Position numbers and translations under genes: made by a program. The notes under the pieces were generated by a model that worked only from the letters and a program-made list of their open reading frames with translations, was not told the DNA's origin and searched no databases. This document shows positions 1-5,517 of a stretch of 15,206 nt of DNA, one piece after another (position 1 is the first letter of the stretch; every line of letters starts with the position of its first letter). Source of the stretch: a bacterium (GTDB taxonomy: Bacteria; Chloroflexota; Dormibacteria; UBA8260; Bog-877); the NCBI GenBank assembly GCA_021802115.1, contig JAKABA010000085.1, positions 1 through 15,206 of the forward strand, given 5' to 3'.

Positions 1-498
1 CATCTTCCGCTCCCCGTAGCAGCTGGGTCGTGGTGCAATCACCGGGGCTTTGGACGCGCCAGTTCCGAGATGCGGCAAATCTGGTGGTGCACTCCGGAGG
101 GGCAGATGCGCGTCGTGCCACGGCGGGCGAACTCCGGGGCCCCGAGTCGGGTGCCCCCGAACGCAGCGCCATGTACCATTCCACCTCAGCCGGGTGAGGG
201 GACCCCGTGTCAGTAGCCCTGGTCACGGGTCCTCTATTTGGTTCGTCCCGGATCCTGATCCGACGGCGCCGAAAGGGTGACGTCCAGCGCCTTAACCTTT
301 CCGCCGACCTCCGAGCCCGATGGTCCAGGCTCGAACGTCCCTTGTCCGTAGAGCTCCGCTCACGGCTCACGGGTCCTGAGCGAAGAGCGACCGCGACTCC
401 TTCTCGTAGTTGGCCTCGACGGCGAGGAGAGCGACCTACGGTGGGGGAGTAGAGTCGCGCCGTTGTCCGTTAATCGGGCCCCAGTAGCCCGCGGAGAA
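1..498. other. Stretch without a recognisable gene
   Basis: No reading frame here resembles a protein I recognise. The open frames on the plus strand are rich in Arg, Pro and Ser, as expected for out-of-frame reading of GC-rich DNA, and none has a convincing ribosome site. An 11-base direct repeat, TCACGGGTCCT, occurs at 223-233 and 367-377, which may be chance. The stretch lies downstream of the ArsR gene stop and could hold its terminator, but I see no clear hairpin with a T-run. It may be eroded mobile or intergenic DNA. Confidence 0.5.
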
Positions 499-894
499 TC
501 ACCGCCGGCGACGCTGCCGATCTGACGAGGATCTCTTGCCGCGGCTCCCGACCGGCTCCGTCTGCGGCGTCGTCCTCACCTCGGCAAGATCGCGCAGCCT
601 CTCCAATGCGGCTGACCAGTACGGCTCGTACTTGGCGAGCCAGGGGGCGATCGCGTCCGCCAGGGCGTCACCGTCGACGCGATAGACACGGTGGCGACCC
701 TGCCGCGTCGCGGTGACCAGCCCCGCCGCCCGGAGGCTCATCAGGTGCTTGGATATGCCCGACGCAACCAGCTCGGGGAACTGCGCGGCCAGCTGGCTGA
801 CGGTCAGGGGCCCGTCTTGGACCAGCAGGTCCAGGACTCGCCGGCGAGTGGGATCGGCGAGCAACCTGAAGAGGTCGTCGCTGCTGCTAGGCAC
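499..894 (-). CDS. ArsR-family winged-helix transcriptional regulator
   Basis: A small DNA-binding repressor of the ArsR/SmtB superfamily, 131 aa from the GTG at 894. The winged helix spans about residues 7-75: a first helix with LFRLLADPTRRRVLDLL, then LTVSQLAAQF, the recognition helix with SGISKHLMSLRAAGLV, and the wing TRQGRHRVYRV. There is no cysteine, so a classic thiolate metal site is unlikely. The tail after residue 105 is basic and probably disordered. The frame stays open to 1011, but homology begins near 894, and the GTG there overlaps the stop of the upstream SRPBCC gene (GTGCCTAG), which implies translational coupling. ArsR/SRPBCC pairs are common, usually with the regulator first; here it is second. 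It probably represses its own operon through the paired palindromes at 1337-1377 (inference). Confidence 0.88.
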   Translation of the reverse strand: MPSSSDDLFRLLADPTRRRVLDLLVQDGPLTVSQLAAQFPELVASGISKHLMSLRAAGLVTATRQGRHRVYRVDGDALADAIAPWLAKYEPYWSAALERLRDLAEVRTTPQTEPVGSRGKRSSSDRQRRRR

Positions 895-1318
895 TGGCCG
901 CGACAACCAGTTCAGATAGCCGGTCCAGCAGGCTATGCCGGTCAGCTCCAAGCTCGTAGGCCCGCTCTGTGTCTTGCCACGCGGAGGTGCCGATGCCGGC
1001 GAATCCGTCATGGCTGAGACTGACCATCGTGCCGGCGGACGTGGGGGACAGCTCTATGCAGAGCCTCGCGGGGTGGACCCACGTGCCACCCTCCTCCATC
1101 CAGGACAGGACCAAGCGGCCCTCGGGCACCAGCTCCAGCACCGTGCCGGTGATCCAGGTGTCATCTTCCGGACTCAGCAAGCGATACCCGCCGCCCACAC
1201 GCAGGTCAATCTCAAGGTTGGGGCTGAACCAGCGGCGGAGTCCCTCGGGCGTGGCCAGCCACTTCCACACGGCGCTGGGCGGGGCCTGAATCTCGATCGA
1301 GCGGGCGACAGCGGGCAC
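887..1318 (-). CDS. SRPBCC / AHSA1-like domain protein
   Basis: A single START-like (SRPBCC) domain protein of the Activator-of-Hsp90-ATPase-homologue-1-like group, 143 aa from the GTG at 1318. Family hallmarks are visible: SIEIQAPPSAVWKWLATPEGL at the start, LRRWFSP, a G-rich hairpin (VGGGYRLL), ITGTVLELVPEGRLVLSW in the middle and a long C-terminal helix. These domains form a hydrophobic cavity for a small ligand; the ligand here is unknown. The frame can be extended to an ATG at 1363, but that start has no ribosome site and would place the operator and -10 box inside the gene. The GTG at 1318 has GGAGG 8 nt upstream. The stop overlaps the ArsR gene start, so the two form one operon. A role as a ligand-binding partner of the regulator is inference. 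Confidence 0.85.
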   Translation of the reverse strand: MPAVARSIEIQAPPSAVWKWLATPEGLRRWFSPNLEIDLRVGGGYRLLSPEDDTWITGTVLELVPEGRLVLSWMEEGGTWVHPARLCIELSPTSAGTMVSLSHDGFAGIGTSAWQDTERAYELGADRHSLLDRLSELVVAASA

Positions 1319-1325
1319 CTCAAGT

Positions 1326-1331
1326 ACCTCC
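1326..1331 (-). promoter_or_regulatory. Ribosome binding site that fixes the SRPBCC start
   Basis: On the minus strand GGAGGT lies here, 8 nt before the GTG at 1318. The in-frame ATG at 1363 has no such site. This is the main reason for choosing the shorter protein. Confidence 0.7.
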
Positions 1332-1336
1332 AATGA

Positions 1337-1377
1337 CTTACCTAACGGTAAGATATCGTGCATTACTGTACAGTAAT
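1337..1377. promoter_or_regulatory. Paired palindromic operators, probably for the ArsR protein
   Basis: Two perfect 16-bp inverted repeats lie here: CTTACCTAACGGTAAG at 1337-1352 and ATTACTGTACAGTAAT at 1362-1377. Both share the core TTAC-N6-GTAA, and their centres are exactly 25 bp apart. The second covers the likely -10 box and the first lies in the leader before the ribosome site. Such a matched pair in the promoter of an operon encoding an ArsR repressor is what autoregulation would look like. Which protein binds is inferred. Confidence 0.7.
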
Positions 1378-1394
1378 GGATGGCAGCTTGTCAA
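1365..1394 (-). promoter_or_regulatory. Sigma-70-type promoter of the SRPBCC-ArsR operon
   Basis: On the minus strand a consensus -35 box TTGACA (1389-1394) is followed after 18 bp by TACAGT (1365-1370), 4 of 6 matches to TATAAT. The -10 lies inside the second palindrome, so a bound repressor would block polymerase. The start at 1318 leaves a leader of roughly 40 nt. Confidence 0.55.
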
Positions 1395-1628
1395 CGGCCA
1401 GCTCATCCCTCCATCCCGCTGTGTCTCGGTTCGCTTCTGCGCGGCCGCGGCCGCGGCTGCGAGCTGGGTCGGGTCAGCGCACTTGGGGCCGGCACGCGTG
1501 GCCATCAGGTACCCGCCCGCCCGGCTGGGCACGGTCCCGAAGGAAGCGCTCGGGCGCCCGGTAGTAGGGAAGCGGGCCGTTGCCCGAGTCATCCGGTTGG
1601 AGACTAAGAGGGGTGCAGAGCGCTCAAC
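1395..1628. other. Intergenic stretch with a GCGGCC-rich patch
   Basis: Between the SRPBCC promoter and the transposase fragment I see no gene. Around 1440-1459 there is a short GC-only patch made of GCGGCC units. Open frames on both strands lack any familiar motif. Confidence 0.4.
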
Positions 1629-1748
1629 ATGATCGGCATGTGCTGCGCCGCTCGCGGCCAACATCCCCACAGCGCGCTGGGATTCCAACCGCCGGAGGTC
1701 TTCGCCAAAACCTTCAACAACCCGAAACTCTCACTCCCCCTTGACTGA
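1629..1748 (+). pseudogene. C-terminal fragment of an IS3-family transposase (OrfB)
   Basis: The last 30 or so codons before the TGA at 1746-1748 read HPHSALGFQPPEVF and then AKTFNNPKLSLPLD. The (R/H)PHSxLGxxxPxxF signature is the conserved segment after the catalytic glutamate near the end of IS3-family integrase-like transposases. Upstream the frame is soon closed by a stop, and nothing of the DDE core is present, so this is a remnant. It was not in any usable open-frame list because it is so short. It runs toward the minus-strand transposase fragment that ends about 20 bp away, so the two come from different elements or from a rearranged one. Confidence 0.7.
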
Positions 1749-1770
1749 CAGACGGGGTCCCCTCAGGCGG

Positions 1771-2040
1771 CCAGCCCACGCCATATCGGCTGTCGATGTC
1801 GACGATCACGTCGAGGCAGAACTATGGCCACTTGCGGGGTCCCTGCAGCTTGGTGGTATCCCAGCTCCAGACCTGGTTGCGCCTGGTAGCGAAGAGTTCA
1901 GGCTGTGTGGCGGCGGGGTGGACCGCCCGGCCGCGTCGCGCCTGGACCTCGTCGTTCCGCCGCCGGAGCCGGTACATGGTGGTCACCGAAGCCAGATAGA
2001 TGCCCTGGTCCAGCAACTTGGCATAGACCACCGTGAGGGC
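1771..2040 (-). pseudogene. Central fragment of an IS3-family transposase (OrfB), with an internal stop
   Basis: Reading leftward from about 2040 the frame gives VTTMYRLRRRNDEV, then PELFATRRNQVWSWDTTKL, GPRKW, an in-frame TAG at 1822-1824, and continues FCLDVIVDIDSRYGVGW to about 1771. This matches the segment of IS3-family transposases that carries the first catalytic Asp (WSWDxTKL) and the DIxSRxVVGW block. The N-terminal HTH, the second catalytic Asp, the Glu and the C-terminus are missing. With a stop codon and both ends lost it is dead. It abuts the stop of the SRPBCC gene at 2054 on the same strand and converges with the plus-strand transposase fragment. Confidence 0.8.
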
Positions 2041-2053
2041 CGAGGAGCTTCGA

Positions 2054-2605
2054 CTACTTGTCCATCTCGGCGGCCAAGTCCTGATAAGCAGGCACGAGGA
2101 CCTCCCAGCGCCGCTCGGCGTCGCCGAGTGCGCTTCCAGCGAGATACGCGGCGAGCTTTTCGAAGTGAACCTGCCACCCAACCCCAAAGTACGGAAGGGG
2201 CTCAAGGGGCAAGTTCCCGATCTCAACAACCAGGACGGTCTGGTTGCCGTCTGCGGTCAGAGTGGCATCGAGGGTCGCGTCGAACGGCGGCACGCCTTGA
2301 CCCTTGCGCCAGGACTGCTCCGACTCCCGGCTCGACACCACTAGGCGCCTCGGGGCCTCGCAGGCTTCCACGCGCCCAGTGCCTTCCCAGTCATCTGCCT
2401 CAACGAAAAGGCGGAACGTTCCTCCCTCTCGGAGGTCCCCTTCCACCTTGGCGTGCCATTGGGCGAGGCGGCCAGGGTCAGTGATCGCCGACCACAGGTC
2501 GTCGATGTCCGTGTCGAAGCGGTCTTCCAGGAGCACGACGCCTCTTCCATCGACCGATCGCAGGCTGCCCAGGATGGAGGTGCCATCAGGTGCGTTCTTG
2601 GTCAC
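2054..2605 (-). CDS. SRPBCC / AHSA1-like domain protein, second copy
   Basis: A 183-aa START-like protein, distinct in sequence from the one at 887-1318. Typical features are an N-terminal strand with VVLLEDRFDTDIDDLWSAITDPGRLAQW, a G-rich turn (LREGGTFRLF), WEGTGRVEACEAPRRLVVSS, a strand with DATLDATLTADGNQTVLVVEI, and a C-terminal helix beginning GVGWQVHFEKLAAYL. The ligand is unknown. The frame is open far upstream, but the GTG at 2605 has GGAGG 7 nt before it and sits just before the first homologous residues. It overlaps by 4 nt (GTGA) the stop of a frame that belongs to the decayed recombinase. It appears intact although both neighbours are broken mobile genes, and may be cargo of the old element or a host gene caught between insertions. 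Confidence 0.83.
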   Translation of the reverse strand: MTKNAPDGTSILGSLRSVDGRGVVLLEDRFDTDIDDLWSAITDPGRLAQWHAKVEGDLREGGTFRLFVEADDWEGTGRVEACEAPRRLVVSSRESEQSWRKGQGVPPFDATLDATLTADGNQTVLVVEIGNLPLEPLPYFGVGWQVHFEKLAAYLAGSALGDAERRWEVLVPAYQDLAAEMDK

Positions 2606-3390
2606 TTGTCGTCCTCCGTTCCCGCTTGCGTGACCACCGCCCACGAAGCCATGTTGACATACCCGCCAGGGCCGGGGGGGCAACGCCGACCTGCTCGGGG
2701 CGCGCACCACCTCCAGAAGATGGGCTTGCTCCGCGCCCGTGAGCGCCTTCGGCTGGATGCGTGGTCGTCGCCTCGGGCCCAAGGGTGGGAGGGGCGGGTG
2801 CGCCCGATGTATCGCTGAAGCCAACGGGCCAGCTCCGGTCGGATCGGCACGTGACGGTCCCGGTCCGCTTTGCCGCGGACCAGGAGGAAGGAACCGCGGG
2901 TGCGCACAAGAGGTCGTCACAGTGCAGGCCGACTACTTCGCCGACCCGAATGCCCGCGTCGGCCAGGATCCACATCAGCAGGCGGTCGCGCTCGGTGGAA
3001 TCCAGCTGCTCAAGGCGATCGATGTCGCTCCGCTCCCGAACCTGGGGCGGTTCTTGGGCCGGGAGGGGAGGGGGGCGGCGGTGCGGTCGGGGACGGCTCT
3101 CCTTCCTGGCGCCCCCAGCGCAGACACTGATTCACCGCCCGAAGGTACCTGTGCACGGTGTAGCGGGAGCGCGGTCCCCTGCCCTGGGCCCTCTCCGGGT
3201 CAAGAAGCTCAGCGGCAAGGGCCTCCAACGCTCGCGGCGTCACCGACTCGAGCCGGTCCAGTCCGGCTCGGGCGGCCCAGGGCAGAAACACGCTTCGGAG
3301 CGGATAGGCGTGGGCGGACTCCGCGGTCTAGGGCGCCAAACCCATGGCCCGGCACGAGCGGACGTAGTCCTCGACAAGCCGCCTGAGGGG
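2602..3390 (-). pseudogene. Broken tyrosine recombinase / integrase
   Basis: Pieces of one XerC/D-like recombinase lie in order in different frames. From 3390 leftward: LVEDYVRSCRAMGLAP, a TAG stop at 3328-3330, then YPLRSVFLPWAARAGLDRL and a core-binding domain to YTVHRYLRAVNQCLRWG (about 3110). After a frame change in the G-runs near 3061-3080 the catalytic domain starts with LEQLDSTERDRLLMW and ILADAGIRVGEVVGL, which holds the first catalytic Arg. A second frame change near 2900 leads to LVRGKADRDRHVPI, the catalytic Lys region. The HxxR, His/Trp and Tyr motifs are absent. One stop, two frameshifts and a lost C-terminus mean it cannot work. It lies about 150 bp past the 3' end of tRNA-Pro, the usual place for an integrase of a tRNA-targeting element. 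Confidence 0.8.
2613..2617 (-). promoter_or_regulatory. Ribosome binding site fixing the second SRPBCC start
   Basis: GGAGG on the minus strand, 7 nt before the GTG at 2605. It decides against the much longer open frame that runs on to 2920, whose extra residues are in the wrong frame for anything but recombinase debris. Confidence 0.65.
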
Positions 3391-3537
3391 ATCCGAGGGG
3401 GGCTCGGGAAAGACCTCGAGATGCCGTACGGCCCTGGCACGGGTGGTCCGTGAGCTCGGAGTCGTGAGCGTCGCTCAGACGTGAAAGCGTCGGTCGCGCT
3501 GTACAGCACCCGCCAAATATTCGGCATTGTTCGATGC

Positions 3538-3613
3538 TGGTCGGGGAGACAGGACTCGAACCTGCGACCCCCAGTCCCCCAGACTGGTGCGCTACCACCT
3601 GCGCCACTCCCCG
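3538..3613 (-). tRNA. tRNA-Pro, anticodon GGG
   Basis: The minus strand folds as a full cloverleaf. The acceptor CGGGGAG pairs with CTCCCCG, followed by discriminator A and an encoded CCA. The D arm has GCGC/GCGC with AGGTGGTA in the loop. The anticodon stem CCAGT/ACTGG holds the loop CTGGGGG, with GGG at positions 34-36 and G37 as expected for proline. The variable loop is GGGTC, and the T arm is GCAGG-TTCGAGT-CCTGT. Length is 76 nt including CCA. Its 3' side faces the recombinase relic. I found no second copy of its 3' end in the window. Confidence 0.96.
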
Positions 3614-3680
3614 ACGTCGGAGGCTGAGCATATCAGCCGAGTAGAATCGAAGTCGAATCAGCCAGTGCTGGAGGTGCCCC
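3614..3680. promoter_or_regulatory. Divergent promoter region between tRNA-Pro and the Zn-ribbon/pyrF operon
   Basis: This is the only gap between the tRNA on the minus strand and the plus-strand genes. For the plus strand TAGAAT at 3642-3647 matches 5 of 6 bases of a -10 box, without a good -35 box. For the tRNA, TATGCT on the minus strand is a weak -10. GGAGG at 3670-3674 is the ribosome site for the GTG at 3681. Confidence 0.35.
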
Positions 3681-3875
3681 GTGCCCTGGATGCGGCGATG
3701 CGCTAACTGCGAACGCGAGTTCCCTATATATCGCCTCGCAGCCGTTCTGCTGGATGGAGAGATCAGTTCTGTGTGCCCGGGCTGCATGCAGTCCGAACAT
3801 GACCGGATCCAGGTCCCCTATGCACCGCAGGCGCCGGGAGCGGCCCAGACCAGCACCTCGCGCACCTCGTGGTAG
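3681..3875 (+). CDS. Small CxxC...CxxC (zinc-ribbon-like) protein
   Basis: A 64-aa protein from a GTG with GGAGG 6 nt upstream. It has two cysteine pairs, C7-x2-C10 and C32-x2-C35, separated by 21 residues containing FPIYRLAAVLLDGEISSV. This is the usual shape of a single treble-clef or zinc-ribbon knuckle; metal binding is inferred from the spacing only. The tail after residue 45 is rich in Pro, Ala and Ser and looks disordered. Its last 7 nt overlap the pyrF start, so the two are probably co-translated. I do not recognise the family; a regulatory or nucleic-acid-binding role next to pyrF would be a guess. The good ribosome site and overlap argue that it is real. Confidence 0.7.
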   Translation: MPWMRRCANCEREFPIYRLAAVLLDGEISSVCPGCMQSEHDRIQVPYAPQAPGAAQTSTSRTSW

Positions 3876-4756
3876 ACCCGGCCCGGGAATCGTTCCTGGA
3901 CCGCCTTCGGGCCCGGTCGGAGTCCCTGGGTGGGAACCTTTGCGTGGGATTGGATCCGGTACTGGATTCCCTCCCATATCACCTGGGACGGGATCCCCAG
4001 GGGGCCCGACGCTTCTGCTTGGATCTGGTCGAGGCTACCGCCGAGTATGCCTGCGCTTACAAGCCCAACGCCGCGTTCTTCGAGGCCATGGGCGCCTCGG
4101 GATGGGAGGTGCTTGGTGAGGTTGTGGCCGCCGCTCAGAAGCGCGCGCTGGTGGTGCTGGACGCCAAGCGAGGGGACGTCGGGCACACCGCTGAGGCCTA
4201 TGCCCGTGCCGCCTTCGAGCATCTGGGAGCGGATGCCTGCACCGTCAGCGGCTATCTCGGCTATGACTCGGTGGAGCCCTTCGTGCGCCATGCGGACCGG
4301 ATGGCATTCGTGCTCTGCCGCACCAGCAACCCGAGTGCGGGCGACCTGCAGGACCTTGCGGTCGGCGATTCCGGCGCTCCCCTCTATGTGGAGGTGGCGC
4401 GGCGAGTCGCCGGCTGGGGCCGGGCGCATCCCTCACCTCGACTCGGCCTGGTCACAGGAGCCACCTGGCCCAGCGAGATCGCTCGGATCAGAGAGGCAGC
4501 GCCAGGGCTCCCATTTCTCATCCCTGGAGTCGGAGCCCAGGGGGGTGACCTGGAGGCGGCGGTCGCCGCGGCGCTGGGGCCAGATCGCTCGGGGGTGTAC
4601 CTGCTGACCGTGTCCCGAGGCATCGGTGGGGCCTCCCGCGGCCCCGACTTCGCAGCCGCCGCCTCGGTGGCTGCCGCGGGCTACCTGGCACGCATCCGGT
4701 CAGCGGCCGCCCCCGGGGTCGCCGAGCAAGGAGTCCCTGCGGCGAGTACCCTCTAA
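3869..4756 (+). CDS. pyrF: Orotidine-5'-phosphate decarboxylase, type 2
   Basis: Catalyses the last step of UMP synthesis, decarboxylating OMP in the cytoplasm. The 295-aa product shows the type 2 family signatures in order: LCVGLDP (Asp29), YKPNAAFFE (Lys65), the catalytic loop LDAKRGDVGHTA (98-108, with Lys100 and Asp103), VSGYLGYDSVEPF, LVTGATWP and the phosphate loop PGVGAQGGD near 219-227. The length is usual for the type. The GTG start has no ribosome site of its own and overlaps the end of the Zn-ribbon gene by 7 nt, implying coupling. The last 20 or so residues are Ala-rich and beyond the conserved core. Many actinomycetes keep pyrF with carAB, pyrD and gmk; none of these is adjacent here. 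Confidence 0.95.
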   Translation: MVDPARESFLDRLRARSESLGGNLCVGLDPVLDSLPYHLGRDPQGARRFCLDLVEATAEYACAYKPNAAFFEAMGASGWEVLGEVVAAAQKRALVVLDAKRGDVGHTAEAYARAAFEHLGADACTVSGYLGYDSVEPFVRHADRMAFVLCRTSNPSAGDLQDLAVGDSGAPLYVEVARRVAGWGRAHPSPRLGLVTGATWPSEIARIREAAPGLPFLIPGVGAQGGDLEAAVAAALGPDRSGVYLLTVSRGIGGASRGPDFAAAASVAAAGYLARIRSAAAPGVAEQGVPAASTL

Positions 4757-4761
4757 TCGTC

Positions 4762-5517
4762 TTGCTTCGCCTGGCAGCGACCAGAACGGTGGGCCTCGCC
4801 TTGATGGCTGGGCTCGGCCTCGCCGGGTGTGCGCTCTCGTCACCACCTCCCGCCCATCACCGGGCTCGTCCGTCGCCCAGCCCCAGCGCCACCCCGACCC
4901 CCCTGCCCCAGGCGGTGACGGTCATAGCCCCGGATGGGGTCAACTTCCGGACCAGTCCCTCGACCACAGCCTCCGTGGTGGGTGTGGTCGCCCAGGGGGT
5001 CACGCTGCCGGTTTTGTCCCAGACCAGCGCGGACGGTGGATGGTGGCAGGTTAAGGGGAGCACCGCCACCGGCTGGATAACCGCTGACCCCCAGTACACC
5101 TCGACGGCCTCGTTCCAGAGCTATCAGTCAACCGGCAGTCCCGGGTGGTCGGCCCTGTTTTTCTCCAATTGGACCTTTGCGCAGACGACCCCCGGAACCA
5201 TCTCGTTCAGCGGGCCCGGAGGGCAGGTTATCGCGGTCACCACCGCTGCCAGCACCGCCGCGCTTCCGCCCGCAGCCCCCACGGGGACGGGCGAGAAGTC
5301 GGTCAGTTCGGTCGACGTGTACGGGGTCACAACCGCCCTGGTGACCTTTGCGGTCAGCTCAGGCTACCTGGCGGCGGTGGCGTTTCAAGCCCGTCCGGGC
5401 GTGGCCTTCCTGATCACCGCGAAGGGGACTTCCGGTAAGACCGCCGCGACATTCAGCCTCTTTCTTGATTCCTTCAAGTTCGCGCTCCCGGCTCCGACCC
5501 CGAAGCCGAGTCCCTGA
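4762..5517 (+). CDS. SH3b-domain lipoprotein
   Basis: A 251-aa predicted lipoprotein from a TTG 5 bp after the pyrF stop. The signal peptide has two or three basic residues and a hydrophobic stretch, and ends in the lipobox LAGC, with lipidation expected at Cys23. A Pro/Ser/Thr linker (about 27-49) leads to a bacterial SH3 domain at about 52-108: VIAPDGVNFRTSPSTTASVV, then GWWQVKGSTATGWI. SH3b domains often bind cell-wall peptides or other extracellular ligands. The rest (about 115-245) is a Ser/Thr/Ala-rich beta-type domain that I do not recognise, ending in a short Pro tail. No clear ribosome site precedes the TTG; coupling to pyrF or a GTG at 4792 are alternatives. Its 3' end overlaps the opposing recombinase gene by 44 bp. 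Confidence 0.85.
   Translation: MLRLAATRTVGLALMAGLGLAGCALSSPPPAHHRARPSPSPSATPTPLPQAVTVIAPDGVNFRTSPSTTASVVGVVAQGVTLPVLSQTSADGGWWQVKGSTATGWITADPQYTSTASFQSYQSTGSPGWSALFFSNWTFAQTTPGTISFSGPGGQVIAVTTAASTAALPPAAPTGTGEKSVSSVDVYGVTTALVTFAVSSGYLAAVAFQARPGVAFLITAKGTSGKTAATFSLFLDSFKFALPAPTPKPSP

Noticed and set aside
223..377. Direct repeat TCACGGGTCCT in two copies
   Set aside because: Only 11 bp, no further copies or symmetrical context; it may well be chance.
1440..1459. GCGGCC tandem units
   Set aside because: Only about three units in a GC-rich stretch; too short to call a repeat array.
1333..1688. Overlapping open frames on both strands between the SRPBCC promoter and the transposase tail
   Set aside because: Neither has a ribosome site or familiar motif. 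The plus frame would start inside the operator region.
2739..3453. Two long plus-strand frames over the recombinase relic
   Set aside because: The minus strand here holds clear recombinase blocks in order; the plus frames show no recognisable motif or ribosome site.
1..3537. An attachment-site copy of the tRNA-Pro 3' end
   Set aside because: I scanned for the T-arm and acceptor sequence left of the tRNA and found none, so the element boundary cannot be shown within this window.
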